Origin: JBMNMU01 sp050953505
GTDB taxonomy: Bacteria > Bacillota > Clostridia > Peptostreptococcales > Anaerovoracaceae
NCBI GenBank assembly: GCA_050953505.1
Contig: JBMNMU010000001.1
Location: 806,001-870,000, forward strand
Direction of reading: 5' to 3'
DNA: 64,000 nt
Below, one piece after another: positions 1-8,262 of the stretch. A program made the translations under genes and the position numbers. The notes beneath the pieces were generated by a model, which saw only the letters and a list, made by a program, of their open reading frames with translations, made no database searches and was not told the origin of the DNA. Positions within the stretch are counted from its first letter, which is position 1, and every line of letters starts with the position of its first letter.

Positions 1-126
1 GAACTGACAAACCCTACGGACGAAGAAATAAAAAAATACCTGGCAGGGAATTTGTGTAGGTGTACAGGGTACATGGGTCAATTAAGGGCTATTAAAAAAT
101 ATCTAGGAATATCGGAGGAGGTGTAG
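1..126 (+). CDS. [2Fe-2S] small subunit of a xanthine-dehydrogenase-type enzyme (3' end only)
   Basis: Only the last 41 codons lie in the window; the gene begins upstream. The residues NLCRCTGY match the second [2Fe-2S]-binding motif (Cys-x-Cys) of the CoxS/XdhC-type iron-sulfur subunit of molybdenum hydroxylases. The C-terminal helix after it is of normal length, so the end looks intact. It stops with TAG at 124-126, two bases before the start of the large molybdenum subunit, and the Shine-Dalgarno of that gene (GGAGGAGGTG) is inside this coding region. The two genes are therefore cotranscribed and probably form one complex passing electrons from the molybdenum site to the clusters. The substrate cannot be told from this fragment. 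Confidence 0.85.
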   Translation, partial: ELTNPTDEEIKKYLAGNLCRCTGYMGQLRAIKKYLGISEEV

Positions 127-128
127 CG

Positions 129-2441
129 ATGAATTGGGTAAATAAGGGGATCAATAAAAAGGACTCCATGGCGCTGGTCACCGGAAAGCCGGTTTATACT
201 GATGATATAACACCTGATAATTGCTTGATTGTGAAGGTATTGAGAAGTCCCCACGCTCATGCGCTAATTAAAGATATAGATGTTTCTGCAGCTATAAACC
301 TGCCTGGTATCGAAGGGGTATTTACCTACAAGGATGTGCCAAAGTCTAGGTTTACTACGGCGGGCCAATCTTTTCCTGAGCCCAGCCCATATGATAGGCT
401 TATTTTAGATCAAAGACTTAGATATGTAGGAGATGCGGTTGCCATTGTAGCAGGCTATGACGAATCAAGTGTGGATAAAGCACTTAAGGCTATTAAAGTA
501 GAGTATGAAGTGTTGGATTTCATTTTGGATCTTAGAGAAGCAAAGGACAACCCCATATTGGTTCATCCGGAAGAGGATTTTAAAACGCTGATGGATGTAG
601 GTGCAGATAACAAAAGGAATATTTGTGCTTCTGGGGGCTTTACCCACGGTGATGTGGAGAAAGAGTTTGAACAATGTGATTTTGTTGTAGAGGAAACTTA
701 CCATACTAAGGCTAATCATCAAGTGGCCATGGAAACCTTTAGAACTTATACGGAAATTGACACTTATGGAAGACTAAATGTTATTAGCTCTACCCAAGTG
801 CCTTTTCATGCAAGGCGTATCCTTGCCAATGCATTAGACATACCAAAATCTAAGGTTCGTGTCATCAAGCCTAGAATTGGTGGAGGCTTTGGTGCCAAGC
901 AATCTGTAGTTAGTGAGCTCTATCCGGCTTTTGTTACATGGAAGACGGGTAAAGCTGCTAAAATGATTTACAGCCGCCAAGAAAGCTTGGTTGCAGGAAG
1001 TCCAAGACATGAAATGGAAGTCAAAGTAAAGGTTGGATGTGATAAAGAGGGTATTATTAAAGCTATTTCCATGTACACCCTTTCCAACGCAGGAGCTTAC
1101 GGGGTCCATGGGCCTACCACAGTTGAACTTTCAGGGCATAAGCCTTTGCCTATATATAATACGGCGAAAGCCTATAAATTTGAGTATGATGTAGTGTATA
1201 CCAACACTATGCCGGGAGGGGCGTACCGAGGATATGGGGCGACCCAGGGCTGCTTCGCTATGGAATCTGCTATTAACCAGCTGGCAGTTAAGCTAAATAT
1301 GGATCCAACGGAATTAAGAGCAAAAAATCTTCTAAAAGAAGGACAAATCATGCCGGCTTATTACAATGAAACGGCTACTAGCTGCACCTTGGATCGTTGT
1401 CTTGAAAAGGCAAAGGAAATGATAGAGTGGGATAAAAAATATCCTTATGTAGATCTAGGAAATAATAAAGTTAGATCTGTGGGGCTTGCTTTATCCATGC
1501 AGGGCTCAGGAATAAGCCAAGTGGATGTAGCCACAGTTGAAATTAAATTGAACGATGACGGTTTTTATACTCTGATGCATGGTGCTGCTGATATGGGGAC
1601 AGGCTGTGATACCATTCTTGCCCAAATTGCAGCAGAAACCTTGGAATGTGATGTAGAGGACATTGTTGTTCAGGGAGTGGATACAGACCAATCCCCTTAT
1701 GATACTGGGTCGTATGCTTCCAGCACGACTTATGTCACAGGTATGGCAACGGTGAAAACATGCGAAAGCTTGCGAGAGAAGATAAAGGCAGAAGGAGCCA
1801 GACTATTGGATTGCTCCATTGAGGAAGTAGAATTTGATGGAAAGAGGGTTTATATCCAAGATGCGGCTAATCAGGCAGGTCGGTTAGCTACGGAAATAAC
1901 CTTGAAGGACTTGGCTAATTTCTCCTTACTAGGTCAAAACAAGATACTTTCAGCTAGCGAATCTCATTCGTCTGACATATCTCCGCCTCCATATATGGCC
2001 GGAGCTGTTGAAATAGAGTTAGATTTGCTCACCGGTAAGCTTGATCTCATCGACTTTGTGGGGGTTGTTGACTGCGGAACCACCATTAACCCGAAATTGG
2101 CTAGAATACAAGCAGAAGGGGGCATTGTACAAGGGATCGGTATGGCTCTTTATGAGGACATCACCTATAACCAAAGAGGCAGGATGCTTAATGATTCTCT
2201 GATGCAGTATAAAATTCCTACTCGCTTAGACATGGGGAACATTCGAGTGGAATTTGAAAGCAGCTATGAGGAATCAGGACCTTATGGTGCAAAATCCATT
2301 GGAGAAGTAGTTATCAATACACCTTGTCCCGCAATAGCTCATGCGGTGTATAATGCCACGGGAGTTCATATCAGAACACTGCCTATAACAAGCGAAAAGA
2401 TTGCTATGGGCATGATGAATTTGAAGAAGACTTCAGGTTGA
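129..2441 (+). CDS. Molybdenum-binding large subunit of a xanthine dehydrogenase / CoxL-type hydroxylase
   Basis: The 770-residue protein is full length for the xanthine oxidase molybdopterin-binding subunit. It has an N-terminal a/b-hammerhead domain (about residues 15-120) followed by the two molybdopterin-binding domains. Visible motifs are GGGFGAKQ near residue 251, GGAYRGYGATQG near 363, and GAKSIGE, whose glutamate (about E726) sits where the family's catalytic glutamate is found. Such enzymes hydroxylate purines, aldehydes or N-heterocycles in the cytoplasm; the exact substrate is not readable here. The ATG at 129 has a good GGAGG site 6-8 bases upstream in the preceding [2Fe-2S] gene. 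A separate FAD subunit is not in the window and may lie upstream. The last 38 bases overlap the end of a convergent recombinase gene, which is unusual. Confidence 0.9.
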   Translation: MNWVNKGINKKDSMALVTGKPVYTDDITPDNCLIVKVLRSPHAHALIKDIDVSAAINLPGIEGVFTYKDVPKSRFTTAGQSFPEPSPYDRLILDQRLRYVGDAVAIVAGYDESSVDKALKAIKVEYEVLDFILDLREAKDNPILVHPEEDFKTLMDVGADNKRNICASGGFTHGDVEKEFEQCDFVVEETYHTKANHQVAMETFRTYTEIDTYGRLNVISSTQVPFHARRILANALDIPKSKVRVIKPRIGGGFGAKQSVVSELYPAFVTWKTGKAAKMIYSRQESLVAGSPRHEMEVKVKVGCDKEGIIKAISMYTLSNAGAYGVHGPTTVELSGHKPLPIYNTAKAYKFEYDVVYTNTMPGGAYRGYGATQGCFAMESAINQLAVKLNMDPTELRAKNLLKEGQIMPAYYNETATSCTLDRCLEKAKEMIEWDKKYPYVDLGNNKVRSVGLALSMQGSGISQVDVATVEIKLNDDGFYTLMHGAADMGTGCDTILAQIAAETLECDVEDIVVQGVDTDQSPYDTGSYASSTTYVTGMATVKTCESLREKIKAEGARLLDCSIEEVEFDGKRVYIQDAANQAGRLATEITLKDLANFSLLGQNKILSASESHSSDISPPPYMAGAVEIELDLLTGKLDLIDFVGVVDCGTTINPKLARIQAEGGIVQGIGMALYEDITYNQRGRMLNDSLMQYKIPTRLDMGNIRVEFESSYEESGPYGAKSIGEVVINTPCPAIAHAVYNATGVHIRTLPITSEKIAMGMMNLKKTSG

Positions 2442-3816
2442 TCTGGATTTTCTGGGGCGTTCCTTTTACGCGCTTGAAGATATAAATAGAAGAAATCAGC
2501 TGATTCACCATCTCTCCAGTTAGGGATGGTGAATTTTCATTTGTTTCTGCATTCCTTGGTCTAGTAGTCATATTTTCATTAATATATGAATTTGAGCTGA
2601 TGTTCGGACAGACTCTTGAGTCTATGTTAGAGTTGGACTCTTTAAATGAGTTGGTTTCTGGAATGGAGCTAATCTCCTTTAGAACATAGGATTCCAACTT
2701 TTCATATTGAATCCTGGCCCCTTTACAAGCATCCTTTGATAGCTTATTCTTAGAGCAGCACAGGTAGGTGGTCTTCTTTTTACCTGATACACCCCCAGAT
2801 GACACAAGTTTCGAGCCGCATTCTCCACAGAAAACTAATCCCGAAAGGGCGTGGGGCTTTCGTTTTCCTTTTGTTGCCCTGGATTTAGATTTTAAATGCC
2901 TTTGCACCTCTTCCCATTGACTAGTCGGAATGATGGCTTCGTGGCAGTTTGGAATGATAATCCAATCTGACGGAGGAAGGCGCAATAGCTTCTTGCTTTT
3001 ATAGCTTGCTTTTTTGTATTTACCCTGGACCAGACAGCCCGTATAAGTTTGATTATGTAGAATACTTGAAATCGTAGAAGGGGACCAAAGCCGGCTTTTG
3101 TTTGTGCGTGCCTTAGGATTAGGGTTGATTTTCTCCCCCTTAGCGCGCTTGTATGTCAAAGGATTTAAAATACATTCTTCATTTAATTTCTGAGCGATTC
3201 GTGAAATCCCCAGTCCTTTCTGATAAAGGGAGTATATTTTTTTTACAACAGCTGCCGCTTCTGGATCAATAATTAGTGCATTCTTATTCTCCGGATCCTT
3301 TTGGTATCCATAGGGTGCCCAAGAGCCTATAAACTCGGCCTTTCTTCTTTTTTCATTCAGTGCGGATTGAATATTATCGGAAAGATCTGCCAGGTACCAC
3401 TCGTCCATGAGGGAATTAAGCTGAGAAGTCCTTCGCGTATAGCGGCTACCAGAACCAGTATCAATATGGTCTAACAAAGCCACAAAGCGTATTTGCCTTT
3501 CTGTAAAAAGTCCATGGATGTATTTCTCCACATATTCAATGTCTCTGGCAAACCGAGCCTGGTTCTTGCAGAGCACGATATTGAAATGTCCCATAAATGA
3601 GTCTGTAATGAGCCGGTTAAACTCAGGCCTTTCACGGTCAGAGCCACTATAATCTTCGTCTATATAAAAATCAAATATCCTCCAGCCTTGCTCTAGGGCG
3701 TGGCTTTCCAACATGGATTTCTGATTTTTAATACTTTCGCTATAGGTTTTTTGAGTATCTTTATCTATATCCTCCTTACTTAGGCGGCAGTATATTGCAA
3801 CTACCTGTTCCTTCAA
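2404..3816 (-). CDS. Large serine recombinase (resolvase/invertase family)
   Basis: The 470-residue protein begins with a resolvase-type catalytic domain. Ser13, in the YCRLS motif, is the expected nucleophile, and an RFARD motif follows further on. Next come a Recombinase DNA-binding domain (about 160-300) and a zinc-ribbon with FCGECGSK and a second Cys pair near residue 350. The C-terminal 90 residues are Ser/Asn-rich and lack the long coiled coil of many phage integrases, so the protein may be shortened. Such proteins excise or integrate mobile elements or invert DNA. No other phage or transposon genes are seen next to it. It is convergent with the molybdenum subunit gene and overlaps its last 38 bases. 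Its upstream side faces a 1.1-kb repeat-rich region. It could be a relic of a lost element or a site-specific integrase carried alone. Confidence 0.88.
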   Translation of the reverse strand: MKEQVVAIYCRLSKEDIDKDTQKTYSESIKNQKSMLESHALEQGWRIFDFYIDEDYSGSDRERPEFNRLITDSFMGHFNIVLCKNQARFARDIEYVEKYIHGLFTERQIRFVALLDHIDTGSGSRYTRRTSQLNSLMDEWYLADLSDNIQSALNEKRRKAEFIGSWAPYGYQKDPENKNALIIDPEAAAVVKKIYSLYQKGLGISRIAQKLNEECILNPLTYKRAKGEKINPNPKARTNKSRLWSPSTISSILHNQTYTGCLVQGKYKKASYKSKKLLRLPPSDWIIIPNCHEAIIPTSQWEEVQRHLKSKSRATKGKRKPHALSGLVFCGECGSKLVSSGGVSGKKKTTYLCCSKNKLSKDACKGARIQYEKLESYVLKEISSIPETNSFKESNSNIDSRVCPNISSNSYINENMTTRPRNAETNENSPSLTGEMVNQLISSIYIFKRVKGTPQKIQINLKSSSNSSCP

Positions 3817-3853
3817 AATTAATCCCTCTTTTCAATAATTTTTGATAAACTTT

Positions 3854-4014
3854 TATGGCATATGGCTTATGGTTTATATCTTATGGCAAATGGCTAATAG
3901 TTTATGGCATATGGCTTATGGTTTATGGTTTATGGCTTATGGTTTATATCTTATGGCAAATGGCTTATGGTTTATGGCTTATGGTTTGTGGCTTATGGCT
4001 TATGGCTTATGGAG
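3854..4014. repeat. 7-bp tandem repeat array (TATGGCT/TATGGTT type)
   Basis: Twenty-three consecutive heptamers fit without a frame slip from 3854 to 4014 (161 bases). Most units are TATGGCT, TATGGTT or TATGGCA, with rarer TATATCT, AATGGCT, AATAGTT and TGTGGCT. A higher-order block of about seven units (TATGGCA, TATGGCT, TATGGTT ... TATATCT, TATGGCA, AATGGCT) occurs twice. Degenerate copies continue to about 4080. The open reading frame through it is an artefact of the repeat. It lies just upstream of the minus-strand recombinase start. Confidence 0.9.
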
Positions 4015-4451
4015 CTTTTAGAAAATTATAGTTTATGGTTTCAAATATTTGCTTATTACTTATGGTTTGTGGTTACATATTTGTTTAATCCTTGAGAACT
4101 TACTTGTTTTTATGTGTGTCTGGCAATATTAAATCTGCTGTATGCTTCATCACTAGATAAGGCTTGTGATATGAACATTTGACGAGTGAGATATTGAAGA
4201 TGATTTACGTTAGGCGATGACTAGCCAGGGCATATGATATAAGGCAAATTGCATTTCGTGCTAGAAGGTATTGCCAGATTCCATTTTTTAAATGTAAGTT
4301 ATAGATAATGAAGTAATTAAAAATCATTTTTTAGCCATACCATGCCATTGCACTAAATTGTGTTATGAAAATTATCGTCAAGATATTATTATTCTACGAT
4401 ACTGGAAATAATGCATTTAGTTGAGGCAATTGAGTTGAGTTGAGTTTATGA
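4015..4451. other. Gene-free spacer between the two repeat arrays
   Basis: This AT-rich stretch has scattered degenerate TATGG copies at its left end. I see no convincing open reading frame, RNA gene or terminator in it. Confidence 0.6.
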
Positions 4452-4895
4452 GTTCCTACACATTATTGAAATTACAGGGGAAAAAGTAGGAAAAAACGGC
4501 TAAGTTCCTACAAAAGCAAGGCTAAGATATGAAAAGTGTAGGAATTGGTAAGGAAAGGTTCCTACACATTTTTGAAATCACAGGGGAAAAAGTAGGAAAA
4601 AACGGCTAAGTTCCTACAAAAGCAAGGCTAAGATGTGAAAAGTGTAGGAATTGGTAAGGCAAGGTTCCTACACTTTTTTGAGATTACAGGGGAAAAAGTA
4701 GGAAAAAACGGCTAAATTCCTACAAAAGCAAGGCTAAGATGTGAAAAGTGTAGGAATTGGTAAGGAAAGGTTCCTACACATTTTAGAGATTACAGAGGAA
4801 AAAGTAGGAAAAAACGGCTAAGTTCCTACCTACAAAACAAGGCTAAGATGTGAAAAGTGTAGGAACTTCCGCCCAAGAGTTCCTACTTCCTACCC
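4452..4895. repeat. Four copies of a 106-bp tandem repeat rich in TTCCTAC / GTAGGAA inverted motifs
   Basis: Copies begin at GTTCCTAC at 4452, 4558, 4664 and 4770, giving exact 106-bp spacing. The fourth copy is 109 bp long owing to a small duplication and leads into a partial fifth at 4879. Each unit carries TTCCTACAC at its start, GTAGGAAAAAACGGCTAAG followed by TTCCTAC in the middle, and GTGTAGGAATTGG near its end. Each copy can therefore fold several ways into hairpins. Copies are about 95 percent alike by eye. No open reading frame runs through it. It ends about 80 bases before the acyl-CoA dehydrogenase start. Confidence 0.92.
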
Positions 4896-4976
4896 TTGAT
4901 ACTTTTGCCCATTAGGGATAGAATTAAATAAGATAGTTAGACGAATTGGTTTTACGGTATAGAAAGGAGTAGTGCC

Positions 4977-6119
4977 ATGATATTTGAATTAAATGAACAA
5001 CAAAAAAGCATGCGAGAGCTTGCTAGGAAATTTGCAGCGGAGGAAATTGCTCCTATAGCAGCTGAAATAGATGAAACGGGAAGATTCCCTCACGAAACAA
5101 TGGAAAAGCTAGGAAAACTAGGGTATATGGGATTCCCTTTTCCCAAGGAGTACGGAGGATATGGCGGGGACTACATTTCATACGCCATTATGATAGAAGA
5201 AATATCTAAAGTTTGTGGAGCTACGGGAGTTATTACCCAGACTCACCAGGCACTTTGTACCTGGCCCATTTTCACCTATGGCACCGAGGAGCAAAAGAAG
5301 AAATATTTACCTGATCTATTAAGCGGGAAGAAAATTGGTGCCTTTGGGCTGACAGAGGAAAATGCGGGTACGGATGCAGCAGGTATTGAGACCATTGCTG
5401 AAGATAAAGGTGATCACTGGCTTCTTAATGGGAAGAAAAAGTTTATTTCTGGTGCAGGTATTGCTGGTACCTACGTAGTTATGGCTATGACAGATAAGAG
5501 CAAAGGAACACGAGGGATCAGCGCCTTTATCATAGAAAAGGATTTTCCAGGCTTCCGTGCAGGAAAAATAATAAAAAAGATGGGAATTAGAGGTTCTGTT
5601 ACTGGAGAACTTATTTTTGAAAATTGCATAGTTCCAAAGGAAAATTTATTGGGAGAAATAGGGAAAGGCTTTAAAGTCGCAATGACCACATTGGATATTG
5701 GAAGGCTAGGGATTGCTTCTCAAGCTTTAGGAATTGCCCAAGGCGCTTATGATGCTACTGTAAAATACATGAAGGAACGAAAGCAGTTTGGAAGACCTTT
5801 ATTAGCATTTCAGGCATTAAGCTTTGAAATGGCAAGTATGAAAACTAGAATTGATGCAGCTAGATTCCTTGTTTATAATGCGGCTTATCGCCATGAAAAT
5901 AAGCTTCCCGCTACTGTAGAAGTGGCACAGGCTAAGCTCTTTGCTTCTGAAACAGCCATGTATGTTACAACTAAGGCCGTTCAATTTCACGGAGGCAACG
6001 GGTATACCCAGGACTACCCTGTTGAAAGAATGATGCGCGATGCTAAAATTACTGAAATTTATGAAGGTACTTCAGAAGTTATGAAAATGGTAATCAGCGG
6101 ATCTATATTTAGAGATTAA
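4977..6119 (+). CDS. Acyl-CoA dehydrogenase (short-chain / butyryl-CoA dehydrogenase type)
   Basis: The 380-residue length is typical of short-chain acyl-CoA dehydrogenases. The N-terminal helical domain, the middle beta domain (FGLTEENAGTDA, with flavin- and substrate-binding residues) and the C-terminal helical domain are all present. The IYEG motif contains the expected catalytic base (about E363). The FAD enzyme would interconvert acyl-CoA and enoyl-CoA and exchange electrons with an electron-transfer flavoprotein. No etfA/etfB, crotonase or thiolase gene is adjacent, so this is a solitary copy rather than part of a bcs-type butyrate operon. The ATG at 4977 follows GAAAGGAG with normal spacing. 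The gene sits between two repeat-rich regions and has its own promoter region. The exact chain length of the substrate is not determinable. Confidence 0.93.
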   Translation: MIFELNEQQKSMRELARKFAAEEIAPIAAEIDETGRFPHETMEKLGKLGYMGFPFPKEYGGYGGDYISYAIMIEEISKVCGATGVITQTHQALCTWPIFTYGTEEQKKKYLPDLLSGKKIGAFGLTEENAGTDAAGIETIAEDKGDHWLLNGKKKFISGAGIAGTYVVMAMTDKSKGTRGISAFIIEKDFPGFRAGKIIKKMGIRGSVTGELIFENCIVPKENLLGEIGKGFKVAMTTLDIGRLGIASQALGIAQGAYDATVKYMKERKQFGRPLLAFQALSFEMASMKTRIDAARFLVYNAAYRHENKLPATVEVAQAKLFASETAMYVTTKAVQFHGGNGYTQDYPVERMMRDAKITEIYEGTSEVMKMVISGSIFRD

Positions 6120-6164
6120 TCAGTCAGAATGAGCTGCCCTGTGGTCTAAAATCAGCCATAGGGG

Positions 6165-6430
6165 ACTGTCTCAAGGGCGAAAAATCAGCTTATTGAGCCA
6201 ATGCTTTATTATAGATCAGTTATCATAATTGGTTTAAGGTTCAAGAATCAGTTATAATGTGCTATCTTATGGTCCTAGATTAGGGTAGAATAGACTGCCT
6301 CAAGGCCCAAAATCAGCCCAACAAGCTGACGCATCGTTATAGAATCAATTATAATGAACTGCCCCAAGGCCAAAAATCAGCTCTGATAAGCTGACGCATT
6401 GCTCTATAATTAATTATAATAAACAGCTTC
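6165..6430. repeat. Degenerate tandem repeats, about 64 bp, containing CAAGG-CCAAAAATCAGC
   Basis: The motif ACTG(C/T)C(C/T)CAAGG followed by AAAATCAGC and then ATAGAATCAATTATAAT recurs at about 6165, 6294 and 6358; the last two are 64 bases apart. A weaker copy is seen near 6132. The copies differ at many positions, so this is an old array. The rest of the 6120-6652 gap holds no open reading frame or RNA gene that I can support. Confidence 0.6.
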
Positions 6431-6652
6431 ATAACCCTGGAATAGCATCATAAGAAATCCTGTAAATTGAGAAATGATCGACTGGTGTAACCCACGAATC
6501 ATCAAATGTTTACAGACACTCCTAGTGCGGTATTTTAATAAAATAGTAATAGGTAATGAGCCTAAAAATGTGTGCCGCCAAATCTAGTGTTTGTTTTGAT
6601 AAAATGATCTCATGAACGGATTATCCTATTGTTTTGAAAGGAAGTGACTGTA

Positions 6653-7105
6653 ATGAAAAAGATCCTTGTACCCGTTGACGGCTCCAGATACTCTGACATA
6701 GCCATGGAAAAGGCTAAAAAAATAGCGGAAGCATTTGGTAGCCAAATTACATTGGTCCATGTGAATGATTTTGCACTTCAGCCATTCAGCTATAATAGAG
6801 AGCTGGAGGAAAGCTTTAAGGCTAAGTTTGAAGAATTGTCAAGAGATTTACTGGAAGAAGGTAAAGGAAAATTTGGAGAAATGGCAGATAGAGTGGAAAC
6901 GGTATATCTGGAAGGGCACATTGCCAATGCCATTATTGACTATGCCAATGAAAATGACTTTGATCTGATCGTTATGGGGCCTCACGGGAAAGGTAGAATG
7001 AAAGGATTTCTCATAGGAAGCACTGCTCATAAAATATCACTTCATGTGAAAACATCAGTAATGATTGCTAGGGATCCAGCACAAGACTCAAAAGAGGAAC
7101 TTTAG
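6653..7105 (+). CDS. Universal stress protein (UspA family, ATP-binding type)
   Basis: This 150-residue single-domain Usp protein starts MKKILVPVDGS, the usual first strand. Near the C-terminus it has G-x2-G-x9-G-S (GPHGKGRMKGFLIGST), the ATP-binding signature of the UspFG/MJ0577 class. It probably works as a cytoplasmic ATP-binding homodimer in stress or energy-state signalling. I chose ATG 6653 over an in-frame GTG at 6644 because AAAGGAAG at 6636-6643 is correctly spaced for the ATG. It is monocistronic, with a long AT-rich region on both sides. Confidence 0.92.
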   Translation: MKKILVPVDGSRYSDIAMEKAKKIAEAFGSQITLVHVNDFALQPFSYNRELEESFKAKFEELSRDLLEEGKGKFGEMADRVETVYLEGHIANAIIDYANENDFDLIVMGPHGKGRMKGFLIGSTAHKISLHVKTSVMIARDPAQDSKEEL

Positions 7106-7252
7106 GAGCAGATAGTCCATACGAGGTGCGCAAATAATTTAAAGCCCGGAAGCGCATAATCCCATTATAAAAGTACAAAATATTATTTGTACTATATCTG
7201 TAATACTTTAGACGTTAGACCATGAAAACTATAAATACAATTAAAAACTATT

Positions 7253-8029
7253 CTAATTTTGTGTTTCACAAGTAACACATAGGGCGATGATTAAATTGGC
7301 CTTTATGGTTCCGTCAGGACACAAGGTAATATCTCTACCTATGTTGTTTGTTGCCAGTCTTGTTTCACAAGCTGGGTTGCAGAACTCTGCAAATCTTGGT
7401 AAGAATGCACTATCTACTGTAGATGGCATACAGAGTTCAAAGAAATTTGTGAGCATTAATGGAGAATGACAATCTGCTATATTGACGTTAGCACAGACGG
7501 TGAATACCACATCTCTGTCGCTTCTGTCACAAAGAAGTAAATCAATGCTTACTTGAACATCCCCTGTAATGGAAATGTTTTGAGTGCCGAATATTGGAGT
7601 GCCTTGGCATTTGTCATCGCACTCTTCTGTATCGGCGTATAGCACCTTTTCTGAAAATGCCCCATCTGGTCCTACAACTCTTATTGGTTCACAGTTTGCA
7701 CCCTGAATAAATGTTGCACCTGAGATTGTTGTATCAACGTCCAATGTAAGATTTGACGGGTCTTCTACGTTTAGGGGGTTAAAAAACCTCTTACAACGAA
7801 TGTCTATAACTCTTTTAAGCCTGTGCCCTTTGGGTATTGCAGGCGAAAAGCACTGATTCGTTACCGTTTTCAGCCCCTGCAGATTGAACAGGACGGCATC
7901 ATATACCTTTTGAACAAAAATAGGTTCGGATACGACATCCCGCAAGTTGCCGCTGAATTCGCAGAGCTCATTCGCGTTACAGCACTTTTGAAAGAGGTCC
8001 GGCGATATGTTGCCACCGAAACAACTCAT
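7253..8029 (-). CDS. Cysteine-rich protein of unknown function (possible spore-coat component)
   Basis: I do not recognise this family. The ATG at 8029 is preceded by AAAGGAGGG at ideal spacing, so the protein is 258 residues, not the longer 277-residue frame. It has 18 cysteines, several in pairs or close (KCC, EECDDKC, NPACE, CVTC), no signal peptide and no membrane segment. Many short hydrophobic beta-like stretches suggest a compact beta fold. Cysteine-rich soluble proteins of this sort in spore formers are often coat or exosporium proteins, but that is inference only. It is transcribed alone, divergent from the ABC-F gene, and convergent with the stress protein. Disulfide crosslinking or metal binding are both possible. 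Confidence 0.75.
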   Translation of the reverse strand: MSCFGGNISPDLFQKCCNANELCEFSGNLRDVVSEPIFVQKVYDAVLFNLQGLKTVTNQCFSPAIPKGHRLKRVIDIRCKRFFNPLNVEDPSNLTLDVDTTISGATFIQGANCEPIRVVGPDGAFSEKVLYADTEECDDKCQGTPIFGTQNISITGDVQVSIDLLLCDRSDRDVVFTVCANVNIADCHSPLMLTNFFELCMPSTVDSAFLPRFAEFCNPACETRLATNNIGRDITLCPDGTIKANLIIALCVTCETQN

Positions 8030-8262
8030 ATATTTCCCTCCTTTAACCGGTTTATAATTAATTCTTTTCAAGGTTAGTATATTCACTGTGAAATGTTTGT
8101 GTTACTTTGAGGGCAAAAAACATAATTTGATTTGCAATATTATTGCTAAATGCCTTATGGACTGATATTTTATAGCCAATAATTACAAGGCCTTCAGAAT
8201 TGACGAAAGGGCCTGGTTAAGGTAAAATGAAGATTACGAAAAAATTATACTAAGGAGAAAAA

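Noticed and set aside
3904..4095. Open frame MAYGLWFMVYGLW-type, 63 codons
   Set aside because: It is produced by the heptamer array; no ribosome site and the protein is pure repeat.
4452..4895. CRISPR array
   Set aside because: The whole 106-bp unit is conserved, with no unique spacers, and no cas genes are present.
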